From Thamnaconus septentrionalis (taxonomy: Eukaryota; Chordata; Actinopteri; Tetraodontiformes; Monacanthidae): DNA of 64,000 nt. The notes beneath the pieces were generated by a model. The model ran no database searches, had not been told where the DNA came from, and saw only the letters and a list, made by a program, of their open reading frames with translations. The stretch lies in the NCBI GenBank assembly GCA_009823395.1, contig CM020512.1, positions 2,099,905 to 2,163,904 on the forward strand. The letters are read 5' to 3'. This document shows, one piece after another, positions 24,262 through 36,353 of the stretch. The translations under genes were made by a program, and so were the position numbers. How positions within the stretch are numbered: position 1 is the stretch's first letter; every line of letters starts with the position of its first letter.

Positions 24262-27200
24262 TCACGTGTCCGCGGCGTCCCTCAGCACTTTCTTCTGCTT
24301 CGTGCGTCTGTTCTGAAACCAGACTTTGACCTGCGCCTCGCTGAGCCGCAGGGTTCCGGCCACCTCCACCCGCCTGGCGCGCGTCAGGTACCTGCTGAAG
24401 TGGAACTCCTTCTCCAGCTCCGTCAGCTGCCTCGTGCTGAACGACGTCCTTGACGGGGCCGCCGCCGCCGTGTCGCGGACGCTGCCGCCTCCAGCCTGCA
24501 GCTGCAGGGCTCCGAGGCCGCCGGTGTCGAGTCCGCAGGTCACGTGCATCCTGGCTGGGTACGGAGGAGAACAGTCGTCAAAAAGATCAATGAGGTGACC
24601 CACAAAAGAGGCACAAAAATCCCTCTGAATTAAAAATTTTCCACGAGCCAAAAGAGGGACATGAGCTTATTCACTGAGACCGAAAATGAACTGTGCTTCC
24701 TGCAGTTGTTATAATTGTGTGAAAATGTCTTGCACTCCCTCCAGTAGCGCTGCCAGAGATTGTTTCGATAAGTAAAACAAATACACACAGTCACAGTTTT
24801 TGTTTCATCAACGAATGACTTGAACAAATATTTAAACTTAAAACAAATAAGAAAAATGAGGGTGGGTTAGATAAACTGGCACCGAGCCACCTGGCTGGTG
24901 TGTTCACACCTGCGAGGTGTTTTTACGTTTGCATATCAGAGTCATATTTTTCAACGCTGGATTGACGTGAACGCTGGCCTGCAGCCACCTGACGTGCGCA
25001 GGAAAACAGAAAGTTGGCACGTAATGCAAACAGCAGACCGGCGACAGTTCGCCCATCAAGATGAAAACACGGACACGCGGCCTTGACTCCGTCACCTTTG
25101 ACCTTTGGAGAGCTCAGCTCTCCAAAACAGTGGGACAAGATGAGGGGAAAGTCGCCTTGAGAGACGTTGTTGCGATCCGGAAGGACTCCCTATAGTTCGC
25201 CCGCCGTTTAGTGCGTCCATCGGAATCATTAATAATTTGCCCTTATGGGGCCTCTCTGCGTCGATGACAGTTTAACAGTTTACTAATCCTTTCAAACGCC
25301 TCCGTAATGACCAATGTATCCATTTTCTCTCCTCACAGGTTTCCGGGTCACTCGTTCCAGAGTCTGCTGAGCGGTGAGTGTTTTTCTCCAAGAAAATATG
25401 TCCCTGCCGCTGCATTAAGGTGTGGCGCGTGCTGTAGTGTCTCCGATAGCAGCGCAATTCCCTCCCCGCACAATTCACGGGGAGGGGGGTTAACAGGCCT
25501 CAGCGGAGGGAAAAGGTCAGCAGCGGGATGAATGTTTCAGCGAGAACCGACATCGCGCTTGAAGGTGCGTCCGGGAGTTTTAGAGGGCGGCGAGATAGGA
25601 AGAAGGCAGCGCGCTGGAGCCCCGGTAATTATAAACTGCAGCGTTGACGGTGTGCAAATCGCACGCACGCACGCACGCTCTGATTAATGGCGGCAAAGAT
25701 AATAGAATTGATGGCGTCCAGAAGGCAGAAAGGAATCAAGCTAAAAAAATATTTGAGCAATGACCTGCGCGCTTAAAAATAGCCAGCCGGCAATAAAAGG
25801 GGGGAAACGTGCAGGAAGGGGCCTTCCAAGACAGAGGGAGGGGGGGGGGCGGGGGGCGGAGGGGAGGATAAAGGGGGGAGGAGGGGGAGTCGGGGTGGGA
25901 GTGGATCGATACGCATTGCCTCAGTCATCTGGGCATCCAGCCCACAGTAATTCAGGTGCTGTCAAAGCGTAATTGAAGAATGACGCACTGGGAGTTTACA
26001 CACAGAGGCAGGAGTCGGTGCCGCCGCCGAGGCCTCCGCAGCACCGAGGGGCTGCATGCAGGGGAGGCTCCGCCCACCGCCACGCCACGGCACAGACAGG
26101 CTGCACGGGAGAAGGATACTTTCACGCTAATGACTCTTTCGCAAGTTAGCGCCGCAGCGCTAACGAGCTACTCCCACAGACGGGAGCCTCCTCGGAGTGT
26201 GACGGGAGCGGGGAGAGGTTACAGCGGCGAGGAAGAGACGTCTCCGTGTGTGGGCGGGTTCCAGCAAATGACTCGTCTCATCGCCGGATCAGCTGGGTGG
26301 CTAATGTGCTTTTATGAATAATAATAAAAAAAAAAAAAAAGCATCAGCAGGAAGAGTCTCAGGAAGGTGGCGGCGCGACCCTCTGCCGCTTTGCACGGCG
26401 GCGTCTCGGCTCAGAAAGTTTTCACGTTGAAAAAGCGCTGATGATGCTCAGCGAGAAGCTGCTGCTGTCAGGTGCAGCCACACGCTAATGCTTGTTCTTG
26501 TTTTTAGCAATGTTTCGACCTCAACAAAGTAAAAGGCCTTTAGAACTTTTCAAACCAGCCCCTCGATGATCTCTTGGCATAAGATTTCCCCCCAGTTTTT
26601 ATTATTTAGGTGCCTTGTAACATAACATTGCGCTATTTCTTTTTTTTTTGACAGATTGCCGCCTGCTCTTCTAACAAAGGACCGCGAAGGAAGTGTTTGT
26701 AATCGTACGAATCTCTTCCAAGTGGTCGCGACAGTTGTGTTTACAGCAGCAGATCTGAGGTGCTGCTGCCGAAAAGCGGTTGCTTTGCTTCACTGTGCAG
26801 CAGCGCCTGATTTAATGCGTTGCTTTTGTGTTATCCACGGACGGACGGATTCCAACCACAACCAGTGCGTGAAAACCAACATCCTTGCAGGGACAGTGTG
26901 AGTGCAAACTCGACCACCTCTGTGCTAAATCTTCATTATATATATATATATATATATATATAAATATGAAAATGATGAAACCCATTTCAGGTCCAGTGTC
27001 CAGTCAGTCAACTGACATTATTGATCAGGTGAAGGGTCCATATAGGAGACTATCACTCAGGCAAAATGGAGGAATGATAGGCCTTTCTCACATTAGGGAG
27101 CTATCTGCCCCCCCACACCCCCACCCCCCTTCTCTTCTTCTTCTTCTTCTTCTGAAGCCTGGGATGTTATTCTACTGTGGGCTCGGTGCCCAGAAGTCAT

Positions 27201-28404
27201 CAGTCAGGGAAATGATGATCTGTGACAGCAATTATGTTAAAAAGGTGGACACATGTAAAGGTGCTGCAAACTGAAATCAATGCGCGGGGGGCTTTCATTA
27301 CAAACAGACAACTAATCGATACTGTGAGAGCACTCCGGCTCACCAGAGTAAGTTTTACTCAACTTCCCGTGAGCCTCGGCAGGCGGTGGTCTGCTGCATT
27401 ATTCAAGGGCTGCTGGTTAGCGAGGGCAAAGGGCTAAATAATTGATCATACGCGGCTGCGTGCCGCGCGCTGTTTTCTTTTCTTTTTTTTTTTTTGCCCC
27501 GAACTGCGCACACTTGAATCCCGCTTGCGGCAGTTGGTGGAGCGTGAAAAAAAAAGAGTGAAGTTTTTCTTTTCTCCAAACAGTAACAGATTTCTTATGC
27601 AAATATGAGCGACGAGCCGCCGCAGCCTCCCCGCCGCTCTGCTCGCTTCTACAACCAAGTGCACATAGTTCAAACGCGCGATGACGGAGGGGGATCGTGC
27701 ACGGTGACGCACAGAACACGTCAGCTATATACTTCTTTTTTTTTTTTTTTTTTACTTCGACGCGCGAGGAGGAACTCGGAGCCAACTATACCCGCGCGAC
27801 CAAGTGAAGTAACTTCGTAAAGAAAAAAACAAACAAACATATCTATAAAAAAAAAAAAAGAATCTCGTCAACCTTAAATTCTTCACCGACTCGTTTTCAG
27901 TCTCACGCGCGCACACGCACGCACGAACTCACCCGCGCTCTGCCGGCTCCTCTTCACTCTCATCCACTCAAAAGTTTCTCTGTTTACGTCCACATCGGTC
28001 CAGCCGGCCGAGCTCCCCACGGCCACCAGGACCTCGGTGCCGACGCGGCCGAGCTTCGTGAGGGAGCCGAACTCGAACCCGAGCGGCGGCGCCTCGCTGC
28101 TGCTGCTTTTGGACGCGCTCGGTCCTGCGCAGCCCTGCCCCTGCGCTCCGCGCCGCCAGGGGACACGGGGGGAGTGCGTGCAGGCCGGCGCGGGGTGAGG
28201 AGGGAGAGGTGGGGCGTCCAGGGGGGCGCACAGAGTCAGAGTGTCGGGCTGCAGCCCGTCGAATCCCGCTTCTGATCCGAACTCCTCTCCGGGCTGAGCC
28301 GCGCCGTCCAGGTCCTGGTTTATGACCTCTTTTGCTCGGCGGCAGCCCGCGAACAGAGGGCTACTACTCTCCCCTCCGGCCGTTAACTCTTGATAGGACG
28401 TCAT
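24262..28404 (-). CDS. hoxc1a: Hox paralogue 1 transcription factor Hoxc1a, two exons
   Basis: Anterior Hox homeodomain transcription factor, nuclear, expected to bind DNA with PBX partners. Exon 1 is 28404-27933 and exon 2 is 24554-24262; both splice boundaries are phase 1 (donor GTGAGT at 27932, acceptor after a pyrimidine-rich stretch ending AG at 24555). The joined frame is 254 aa. I chose the ATG at 28404 (MTSYQEL) over an in-frame ATG at 28452 because MxSY/MxSF is the usual Hox start. Residues 144-148 are TFEWM, the PBX-binding hexapeptide in its Hox1 flavour. The homeodomain is about 189-248, with Hox1 signatures [19 protein letters not shown] and the QKK end. Oddities: Thr at homeodomain position 54 where Met is standard, a tail of only six residues (other Hox1 proteins have tens), and a 3.4 kb intron. 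Assignment to HoxC rests on linkage to hoxc4a and hoxc5a. Confidence 0.9.
24556..27932 (-). other. hoxc1a: hoxc1a intron
   Basis: About 3.4 kb, long for a Hox1 intron. It holds a DR1-like nuclear receptor motif near 25092, short CGCA and G-rich simple repeats around 25660-25890, a poly(A) run at 26326-26340, a TA dinucleotide run near 26936-26962 and CTT/TTC repeats near 27130. I see no exon-like or RNA-gene signal in it. Confidence 0.7.
25092..25104 (-). promoter_or_regulatory. DR1-like nuclear receptor motif in hoxc1a intron
   Basis: On the minus strand AGGTCA, 1 nt, AGGTGA. A DR1 is typically bound by HNF4, COUP-TF or RXR. It is a single motif match. Confidence 0.3.
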
Positions 28405-28546
28405 TATCACCTCTCTCCCTGCATAATCATTGGACGAGGGGGGGTTTCCCACTCCATGCCCGGCCTCTCATGCGTTCTGTGACGCTTGGTCAGGTTGGCT
28501 GGACGACCGTGGGGACCTTCCTCAGAGGAGAATCAGCAGCTCCCCC

Positions 28547-28556
28547 TGATTGATGG
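28547..28556 (+). promoter_or_regulatory. candidate PBX-HOX bipartite site upstream of hoxc1a
   Basis: TGATTGATGG matches the TGATNNATNN pattern bound by PBX with labial-class (Hox1) proteins, as in the Hoxb1 autoregulatory element. It lies 143 bp before the hoxc1a ATG, with a CCAAT box about 25 bp further upstream (near 28582). The motif match is direct; autoregulation is inference. Confidence 0.45.
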
Positions 28557-29654
28557 AGATGACGTGCCCTCCCGGTCTCGGCCAATAGCTGGACATCTCT
28601 GTTATCAAGGGAGACAACACCGGTGAGAGGCCGGCCGGCTAGTTGGCAAACAAACTGTGGGTCAACGTTTTTGGCTTTTTTTTTTTAAAGGATGGCGAGC
28701 AGAGGGTGCAGGAGAGCAAGCGAGGTTCATCATCATTACCAGACATGAGGGGCCTTCACAGGCCTCAGCTCGGCTGAAGAGAAATGCTTTTTGGGTCAAA
28801 TTCTGATATTGTGTTTATTTTTCACGGCAACAATGAGAGCACTTCTTCCCAACGCTTAATTAGCATAAAACTTGCATTGATGTTGCTAATGGATTATGCT
28901 AATCTGCCAGGGCTTCTTGAACACCCGAGGCCTCTTGAAAGGGGAGGGCTTAGGTCATGTGAAAGGCACACTTAATGGGTTCAGAGGTCGTGACAGCTGG
29001 TTTTCAGAAGTTCAGTGGCAGCAGATTTCTAATTAGCCCGGAACAAACACTGAGACATGGCCATTGAGAAGCTGTTTTTCTCCGACGGTGAGGACGTGCT
29101 CGAGCAGGTTAAAGCAGCCCGAGTGTATAAACTAGTCCCCCAGCCAAAAATAGCAAGTTAGTTTCCTGCTCACATTCGGCCGCAAGTGACGAAAACAAAT
29201 ATTCACCTCCAATTTTCGTCAGCAAATGTCAAAAAGAGCAAAAAAGTCAGGCACAGTAGATTTTTGCAAATAATGCTGTTCTTGGTGTTTGCCAGAAGAC
29301 AGGAAGTCAGCGAGTTGCCTGATGTTTCCACTTCAGAAATGAAAATGTCAAGGAGCTCCACAGTGCTGCTCATTTTTCTCCACCCTGCTGACCTACTTTA
29401 GAAACACACACATCACTGTGTGTCTCTCAGAGCGTTCGCACACATCCTGAATACCTGGAAAACTGTAATTCATCCAATTAGCCGTTTTAGTATGGCCTGT
29501 TTTATTTTAGCAACAAATATTTCCAAAATAAAACCAATACAAATTTTTGCCTCCAAAGAGTGATGAAATGGACCTGATTAATCAAATTAGAATGACAAAA
29601 TTCTCATTCAGTTTAATTGTGCAACATTCTGATTAAAATGTGCACTGGATGTAA

Positions 29655-29665
29655 TAATAACAATG

Positions 29666-29713
<48 letters not shown>

Positions 29714-29836
29714 GTGAAATGACTGTCTTACTTAATTGACAATATGTTTAGACATTTTAAGTTTTTCATAATTTAATTAGATAATTTTAGATCATTTCAA
29801 AACTTATGATAAACCAAATATGTAATATATCCATTA

Positions 29837-29888
<52 letters not shown>

Positions 29889-29895
29889 AATAATA
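29655..29895. repeat. inverted pair of AAT and ATT microsatellites
   Basis: An (ATA/AAT)n run at about 29657-29711 and a (TTA)n run at about 29838-29885 are inverted relative to each other, about 125 bp apart. They could pair as a long AT-rich hairpin. The second switches back to (AAT)n at its end. Confidence 0.85.
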
Positions 29896-31895
29896 ATAAT
29901 AATATTACTTCACCCACAGTCAAGCATATATATCAGAATCACCTGCTACCCTAGAACCTCTAAACAACCATCACTCTCTGCTCTTATCGTTTTCCTTTGA
30001 GCAAAACCTCCTATATGTCTTTTAGGTGTGCAGTAATTATGAAATAATTCAGCATAATGAACAACTTCTAACTGCATTCTTACAACACAGAAATATGGCG
30101 TCCCAGCTGTGGGAGTTAATGGGATTCTACAGGCAGCGATGTGCTGAATGACTGAGTGCAATATATCCCCTCTCTCCATGCATTCGCAGGGCGCACTGAT
30201 CCATCTTCATGTCAGCTCGGAGGTTACTCAGGGTTCACGCGCTAGCTTGTTTCTCTCCTCCACACTCAATAAATAAATCTCTGCAGCTTTCTGTTTACCG
30301 CCTGAATATAAATTTGTTTGCAGTCGATCGAAGACCTGTGCAGAGGTATTAGAAATTGTATTTCTGTAATGGCTTTCAGCAGAGGAGGGGAGGCGCGGTG
30401 GCGGGGGAAAGGGGTTGCGGAGAGGCTAGAGAGAGGGGAGAGGAGAGAAGGAGAAGAGAGGAGAGAAAACAGGTGTGAGCAATCTCCATCTCCCTGCGTG
30501 GCATGCAAACGAATGCTGGGGGAAAAAAAATAAAAATGAAGCAGCAGCCGCAGCCTATTACAGCCCTCGGATGTGTTCAAATTGCGTTTAAAACCAAGTA
30601 ACCTTTTTATCTTTTAGGACAACAACGGGAATTCGTGTTTGTGCCATATGTTTGATTTGCATATTAGGAGAGATGTTCCACACCGCTGGCCAGCACCTTT
30701 ATGCAGCAGAAGTTATATGATCACATTCAAATAACAAAAAGTGAGCACTCAGTCTCGGAACGCTTTCCCCGGACAGCTTGTTTCCCCCAAACCTCAAATC
30801 CAGTCAGAGAAATAAAAATAAGAATATTCTCACATCTAATTTAAACATTTGATTCCCCTCAAACTACATTCTGAGAGCTGAAGTTGGAGCATTCTGCCTC
30901 CCTCCCCACCCCACCAACCCCTCAGCCAGTCAGAACCCAGTGCAGGCATGTCCCATCACGATGGGCCATTGTCTCCATTGTCTCAGCCGGAGGTGAGGTA
31001 AAAACGCAGTGGCGCTCCTGGGTGGCGGTGTCAGGAGGCGGACTGCAATATTGACTGATGCTAATTTGTTTGCCGTCCGTGTTCTGATGTGTGTCAGTAG
31101 GCGGTCAAGGCCCCGGGATCAAGCAACCGCGCGCGCTCGGATAACCTCGGCCGCCGTTCAGACCCAGCGCTGCTGACATGAAGCCGATGCTGCTCTTGAC
31201 ACCGGGACCCCCGTCCCTCGACGACCCCTCCGCGGCCGCCGTCGGCCCCCATTACACATCAGCTCTTGACCTTCACAAGACGGGGAATTAACCGGCGCTG
31301 ACAGACGACTGTCACCGGGGGCAGCAGAGGTCACCATCGTTAATGCAGTTCGGGGGGGGGGCGACTGCTGCTGGCTGTTTATGGAGCCCAACAGAATCCG
31401 TAAGTGCCGTGGCTTCCTGATAGAGCCGTAATGTGGCAAAGAGGTGAAAATATCAAGTAAGAGCGGAGAAGCGGACGGGGTCGGAGATGGAGTTATTTAA
31501 GTGCACGCATTGACCGGCGTGAGCGATGGCTATCTGTGTGATTGATAGCGCGTGTCCATGTTTCTCAAATATTGACATTTTTGACAAATAGCCATGTCAC
31601 AAAGGGGGTGGGGGGGAAGCTTTAGCTCGGAAGCCCACACACAATCCGGGGAATATCTCTGCTAAACACAAAGGTACACATCCGTTCACAGTGGAGAAAC
31701 TCTAATAATTGTCATTGCTTCGTCGCTGAGTGGTATGAAAGCTGTCACGGTACATGAGCCATAATCATAAATCCAATGCAACCGCTGTGCAAATGGCCGG
31801 GGACATTACAGATAACTGCATTCTGCACAGGCTCAACACTGTGACAATGAAGCAATGCCTTGCTAATACCCAGACTTTCTGTCTCCCTCTATCTC

Positions 31896-31926
<31 letters not shown>

Positions 31927-33254
31927 TCTCCCCTCTCTCTCTTCAACAATAGCCTGTAGAATGCACTGCAGCGCCTCGCAGCCTCGGCGAGCCAAGAGGT
32001 TTCGAGTCGGCAGAATCCCAAACATCGTGACAACAAGCCATCAGTCATCTTCCCCCCAAGCTGCCGAGGCACACTTTTGTGTTTCCGGACTTCTTACTGT
32101 GGGAAATGAGCAGGGTTAAACATGAAACAGGAGGAAATGTTCATCACTGCAGTACTCTCTGTCACGCTCTCTCTCATACAGCCGCATTTTGCTGCAGGGA
32201 ACAAAGTGTTTTATTGTGTGAGTGTTTTTTTTTTTTTTTTTTTAACCCCCTGCTTATATTCTGCAAATTTTCTTGCGTGTTCATAATGCACATCACTGGT
32301 GTGCTGTCCATGCTAATACTGGACAGTGCAAAAGGCACTGATTAAAAAAATTGAACTGCATTAATATGGGTACTAATCATGTCCACAACAAGTGACTCAG
32401 ACGACCTGGACATGACTTTTAGTGCCTGAAGTGCTTCTCATGACTTCAGTTCACTATATATACGTACAAGGGGAAAAGGGAATAAATCAACTTTACCCTA
32501 GGATAAGTTTGTAATGTACAAACGTTTAAACAGATTCCATTTATATGATTAGAAAATATTCTTCAAAGCAGTGAATGGCATGCAGCACATGCAGTAGGTC
32601 CTTGACTTGCTTGTTTGAAGGAATGCCCGACCTTAACAATTGATGCTGAACAAGTTTGAAGCCAACTTATCCAGTTGGTTTAGAGACTCTTCCCTTTTAA
32701 TTGTTCATTTGTCTGTCAGTTTGCACTTATTTTTTGATATACAAATACATTGTATTAAAAGAGACAAAAAAGTGGTTTGGTGTGATAATAGCTTAAATCC
32801 TGCACACAAACTAATGCCATATTCAGAGTTAAAGAAGTAGACGAAAGTAAAAACATTTTTTTGAAAATATCAAGAAATTGTTCCAGTTTTGTGTATTTGT
32901 CTAGAGTGCATTCATAGACTTCTAAATAATTGCTGAAATAAAGAATTATTTTGTTGTATCATGGAGTGGGTGGATGTGTGTTTCAAGAAGTTTTAGGTTC
33001 CACTCTTAATAAAATCCTCTATTTTTAAGCCCAAAAATGAAAATATAAAGAATGTTGTTACTGTTGCTGCAGCTGGTTTGAATCCTGCCCGTGACTAGAA
33101 TAGTCAACTGAAGTCTTCCCAACATTTGGGTTTGAGGTACTTATATACCTCTGCGGTCATTTGACAAAATGGGTGGATAGCATAGTTGGTTGAACCACTG
33201 ACTGTCAAGTAGGAAACCAAGGTTCCATTCCTGCTCCTGGCGAGTTCCTCTGTG

Positions 33255-33670
33255 TTTGGCTCATGTGGGACTTTTGATTTTTGGGATTATGGTTAGGGTT
33301 GGGGTTGGGCCTGGGGTTAGGGTTAGAGTTGGGGATTGGGTTAGGGTTTTAGTTAGGGTTGGGGCTCTGGTTAGGGTTGGACCTGAGTTTAAGGTTAGGG
33401 TTGGGTTTGGGTTGGGATTAGGTCTAGTTTTGGGGTTAGGGCTGTGGTTATTGTTTGTGTTAGGGTGAGAGTTGAGGCTGGGGCAGTTTTGGGGCTATGG
33501 TTGAGGCTGGGCTTTGGGGGTAGGGTTGGTGCTGGGATTAGGGTACAAATTTTGACCCTAACTATTTCTTCAACCTTAACCCCCACCCCAACTCCACCCC
33601 CAGCCTAGACCCTGATCCCAACCCTAACCCCAGGCCAGACCCTCATCCTAACTCCAAACCCAACTTTAAC
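33255..33670. repeat. degenerate telomere-like repeat, head-to-head
   Basis: 33289-33545 is a degenerate array of TTAGGG/TTGGGG-type units on the plus strand. 33553-33670 carries the inverted form (CCCTAACCC-like units), with a further CCCTAACCCCAATCCTAACC-like patch at 33942-33966. The units are impure, so this is a relic or satellite-like interstitial array, not a telomere. Confidence 0.75.
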
Positions 33671-35757
33671 CAACAGACAGTGTCCCTTATACACTTCTGT
33701 TCCATTCATGTTTTTACGTTGTTTTTTTTTTTTAAGATTTTCAAAAACCTGCAGAATTTACCAATGATAGCAATTAATAAAATCCCAATCACAACCCCAG
33801 CCCCAGAGAGTTGAATTAATAACCTCTTTATTCCCAGCCTAGTCACCACCTCCCTGAACTATTGTGTTGACTGCTCATCTTCATTTATGTGTCTTCTCTC
33901 TTTCCTTGACTATAAAACCTAAAGTTTTCAGGGGAAATTTAGACCCTAACCCCAATCCTAACCCTATGACAATCCTAACTCAAAACAACCAACTTGCTAC
34001 ACCACAGTCTGTCTTCCATTACACTGAGCTATTTGTCTGGATGAAGTCATGCTTTATGATTCTGGTTGTGTTGTTGAAATTTGAGGAAGACAGATAAGTA
34101 AAATATTATTGCTTCATAATCTGTGGTTCAAGACCATTGGAACAATATGCTGCTGTCAAGCCATTATTATAACAAACATCAACCACATCCAAAGCCCAGT
34201 TAATATGACACATTCAAACAGTATTGCCCTCCAATCAAGAACCTCTCATCTTCTCTAAAGATTCTCACATTCTTTTATGAGAGAATAACAAAAAGGAGGC
34301 ACATTGATTGGATTCTGCGTGATAAAGCCATTGGGAGTTTTATACTCCTTGTGCAATCAATAATGGTCAACATGTGACATTTAGCGGGGCGACTGTTGTG
34401 ATTACAAGTTCATTCATTTCCGAGAGATGCTCAGCAGAGGGAGCAGCGACTGCTCTGACAGGTTGCCGCTCAGGGTGTAGCACCACTTGCCCCAGCTGAG
34501 ACACTTTCATCACCAACTTACCTTTTTTATTGTCACCGATCATCCTTAACTGGGAAGCATTTAAAGCTCATTGATCTTGATAATGCCGGCCCTTAATATG
34601 ACAGTAACAGTTGTATGAGATTCAGGAAGTCAAATTTACAAGATTGATGAGTCGTAGCAGTTGAGTTATAATCCATCTACCTGAGTAATGCTCAGCGCCG
34701 TTCTACACCGTGGAGCAGACAAATAAATAAAACCCATAAAGGTGACACAGGAAATTGATACTTGACAACCATCTCGAGCAACAAGCACTCAGCGAGACTG
34801 TTGGCCAGCAGTCACTGCTTTTGGAGTCAAGAGGCTGGGAAGGTTAGTAGGTCATAAAGAGTGCAGAACCTCCTGAAGGCCGGCTGTCAAAGTTCAGGGT
34901 TTTGCTCATCACAATGAAAAATAGTGAATCAAAATCAAGACAGTAATGGTGGGTGCATTAATTATTACATAGATAAGAAAATGTATTGTGTTGTGAGAAA
35001 ACCAGTTGTGTTACATCAGAAAGACTGCAAATCGAAACATTTTGAAGTTTTTATTTAGGGCAAACCATGACGGAGCACGTGTTCCCAACTGTCTCCGTTC
35101 AAGCCATGAACTCGGTCAAATGAGGGCCAAGGTGAAAATAAGTTATGGTGGCTTTGGATGTTTTTATCAAACAGCACGTCATGTTCCAGTTTCATCTGTG
35201 ATAACTCTCGGATCCCAGTGAGCTACAGAACAGAATGTGTGCCAATAAAAGTCCATCATCTTTTACACTGCTCATGCTTTTCTTTGTCAGAGGTTTTTTT
35301 TCCCCTTCCACTTTCCTTGCATGCAGCCCATCAATCAGCCACGCAGCCTATAAATCAGCATAATCTTAGTAGCCAACAGAAAACAACACAGCAAGCATCT
35401 CTTTAGAGATTCCACATTTCCTTGTTGAGGATGCAGCAATTTGCATATGGACCCATAAATACAAAACCAAGTTGTGTTACAGCCAACAAACACAATTGGC
35501 AACAGGCAAGACGAGCTGTTTTGTTTTTCTTTTTTGTCTATATTTGAAACTAATGGTTAAAGTTGGAAAATATTTATAACACTTCACATCTGGTTGATAA
35601 AACAAACCCAGACTAAACCTTGACAGTTTCTCTCAGACAGGTCTTTCAGATTGCATGCAAAGCCTGGCGGATTTATTGTTGATATTCAGTTGATGCATGA
35701 CACACTGTCCTGTGTTTTTTTATTTTATGTACAGACACATACGATTCACTGCTGTTT

Positions 35758-36353
35758 GGGAATGACTCTCATCACACCTGCCCTGGTGCGGACCTTTTGG
35801 GCTGGTGTGAATGCAAACCAGCGAACTCTGGTGCGAAGCAAACAGCCGTTCCGAGACCTCGCCGGAGAGGTGGTCTCGGTTCGCTTCAAAACGAACCATG
35901 GTGCAGTTCGGTTGATGTGTGAAAGCGACCGCACCGTGGTTCAGACCAGTTCTGAAATCACACACCTTTTTACACATAACAGGCTACTGTAGCCACAGGC
36001 ATTATGGGAAATATTGTTTTGGTTAGCATCTTAGAAAGTTTAGTAGTATGTCGTCGGACCGTCAGGCTAACATGAGTCGTGGTTCAACGTGGCGCAATGA
36101 GGAGACGGTTCCTGCAAAACATCTTGGATGTTGCAAAATGGTAAACATCTCGTCATAAAATCGACGTTGCATCAAAAGCTTCTGATGCTCCAAATTTCCT
36201 GCAAACGCTTAAAACTGTATGCAAGTGCTGGGACTCTTGCGAAAATTGCAATGTGAAAAGGAACCACACCAAACCAAAAGAGATACATTGTATTTTGGTC
36301 CGGACCAAAGAAAGCAAACTAAAGGACTTTCCTGGTGTGAAAACGCCCTAAGA
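35758..36353. mobile_element. MITE-like DNA element
   Basis: The right end reads CTGGTGTGAAAACGCCCTAAG and the left end has GGCTGGTGTGAATGCAAACC. GTGTGAA and GGACC motifs recur throughout, including GAGACC near 35855 and its partial inverse. This matches, from memory, a common teleost non-autonomous DNA transposon. No transposase is encoded. Limits and superfamily are uncertain. Confidence 0.5.

Noticed and set aside
27883..27932. Read-through of hoxc1a exon 1 after [14 protein letters not shown]
   Set aside because: A good GTGAGT donor at 27932 matches the phase of the homeobox exon; the extra residues are intron.
28405..28452. Upstream in-frame ATG for hoxc1a at 28452
   Set aside because: It would add 16 residues before MTSYQEL; Hox proteins normally begin at the MxSY/MxSF motif.
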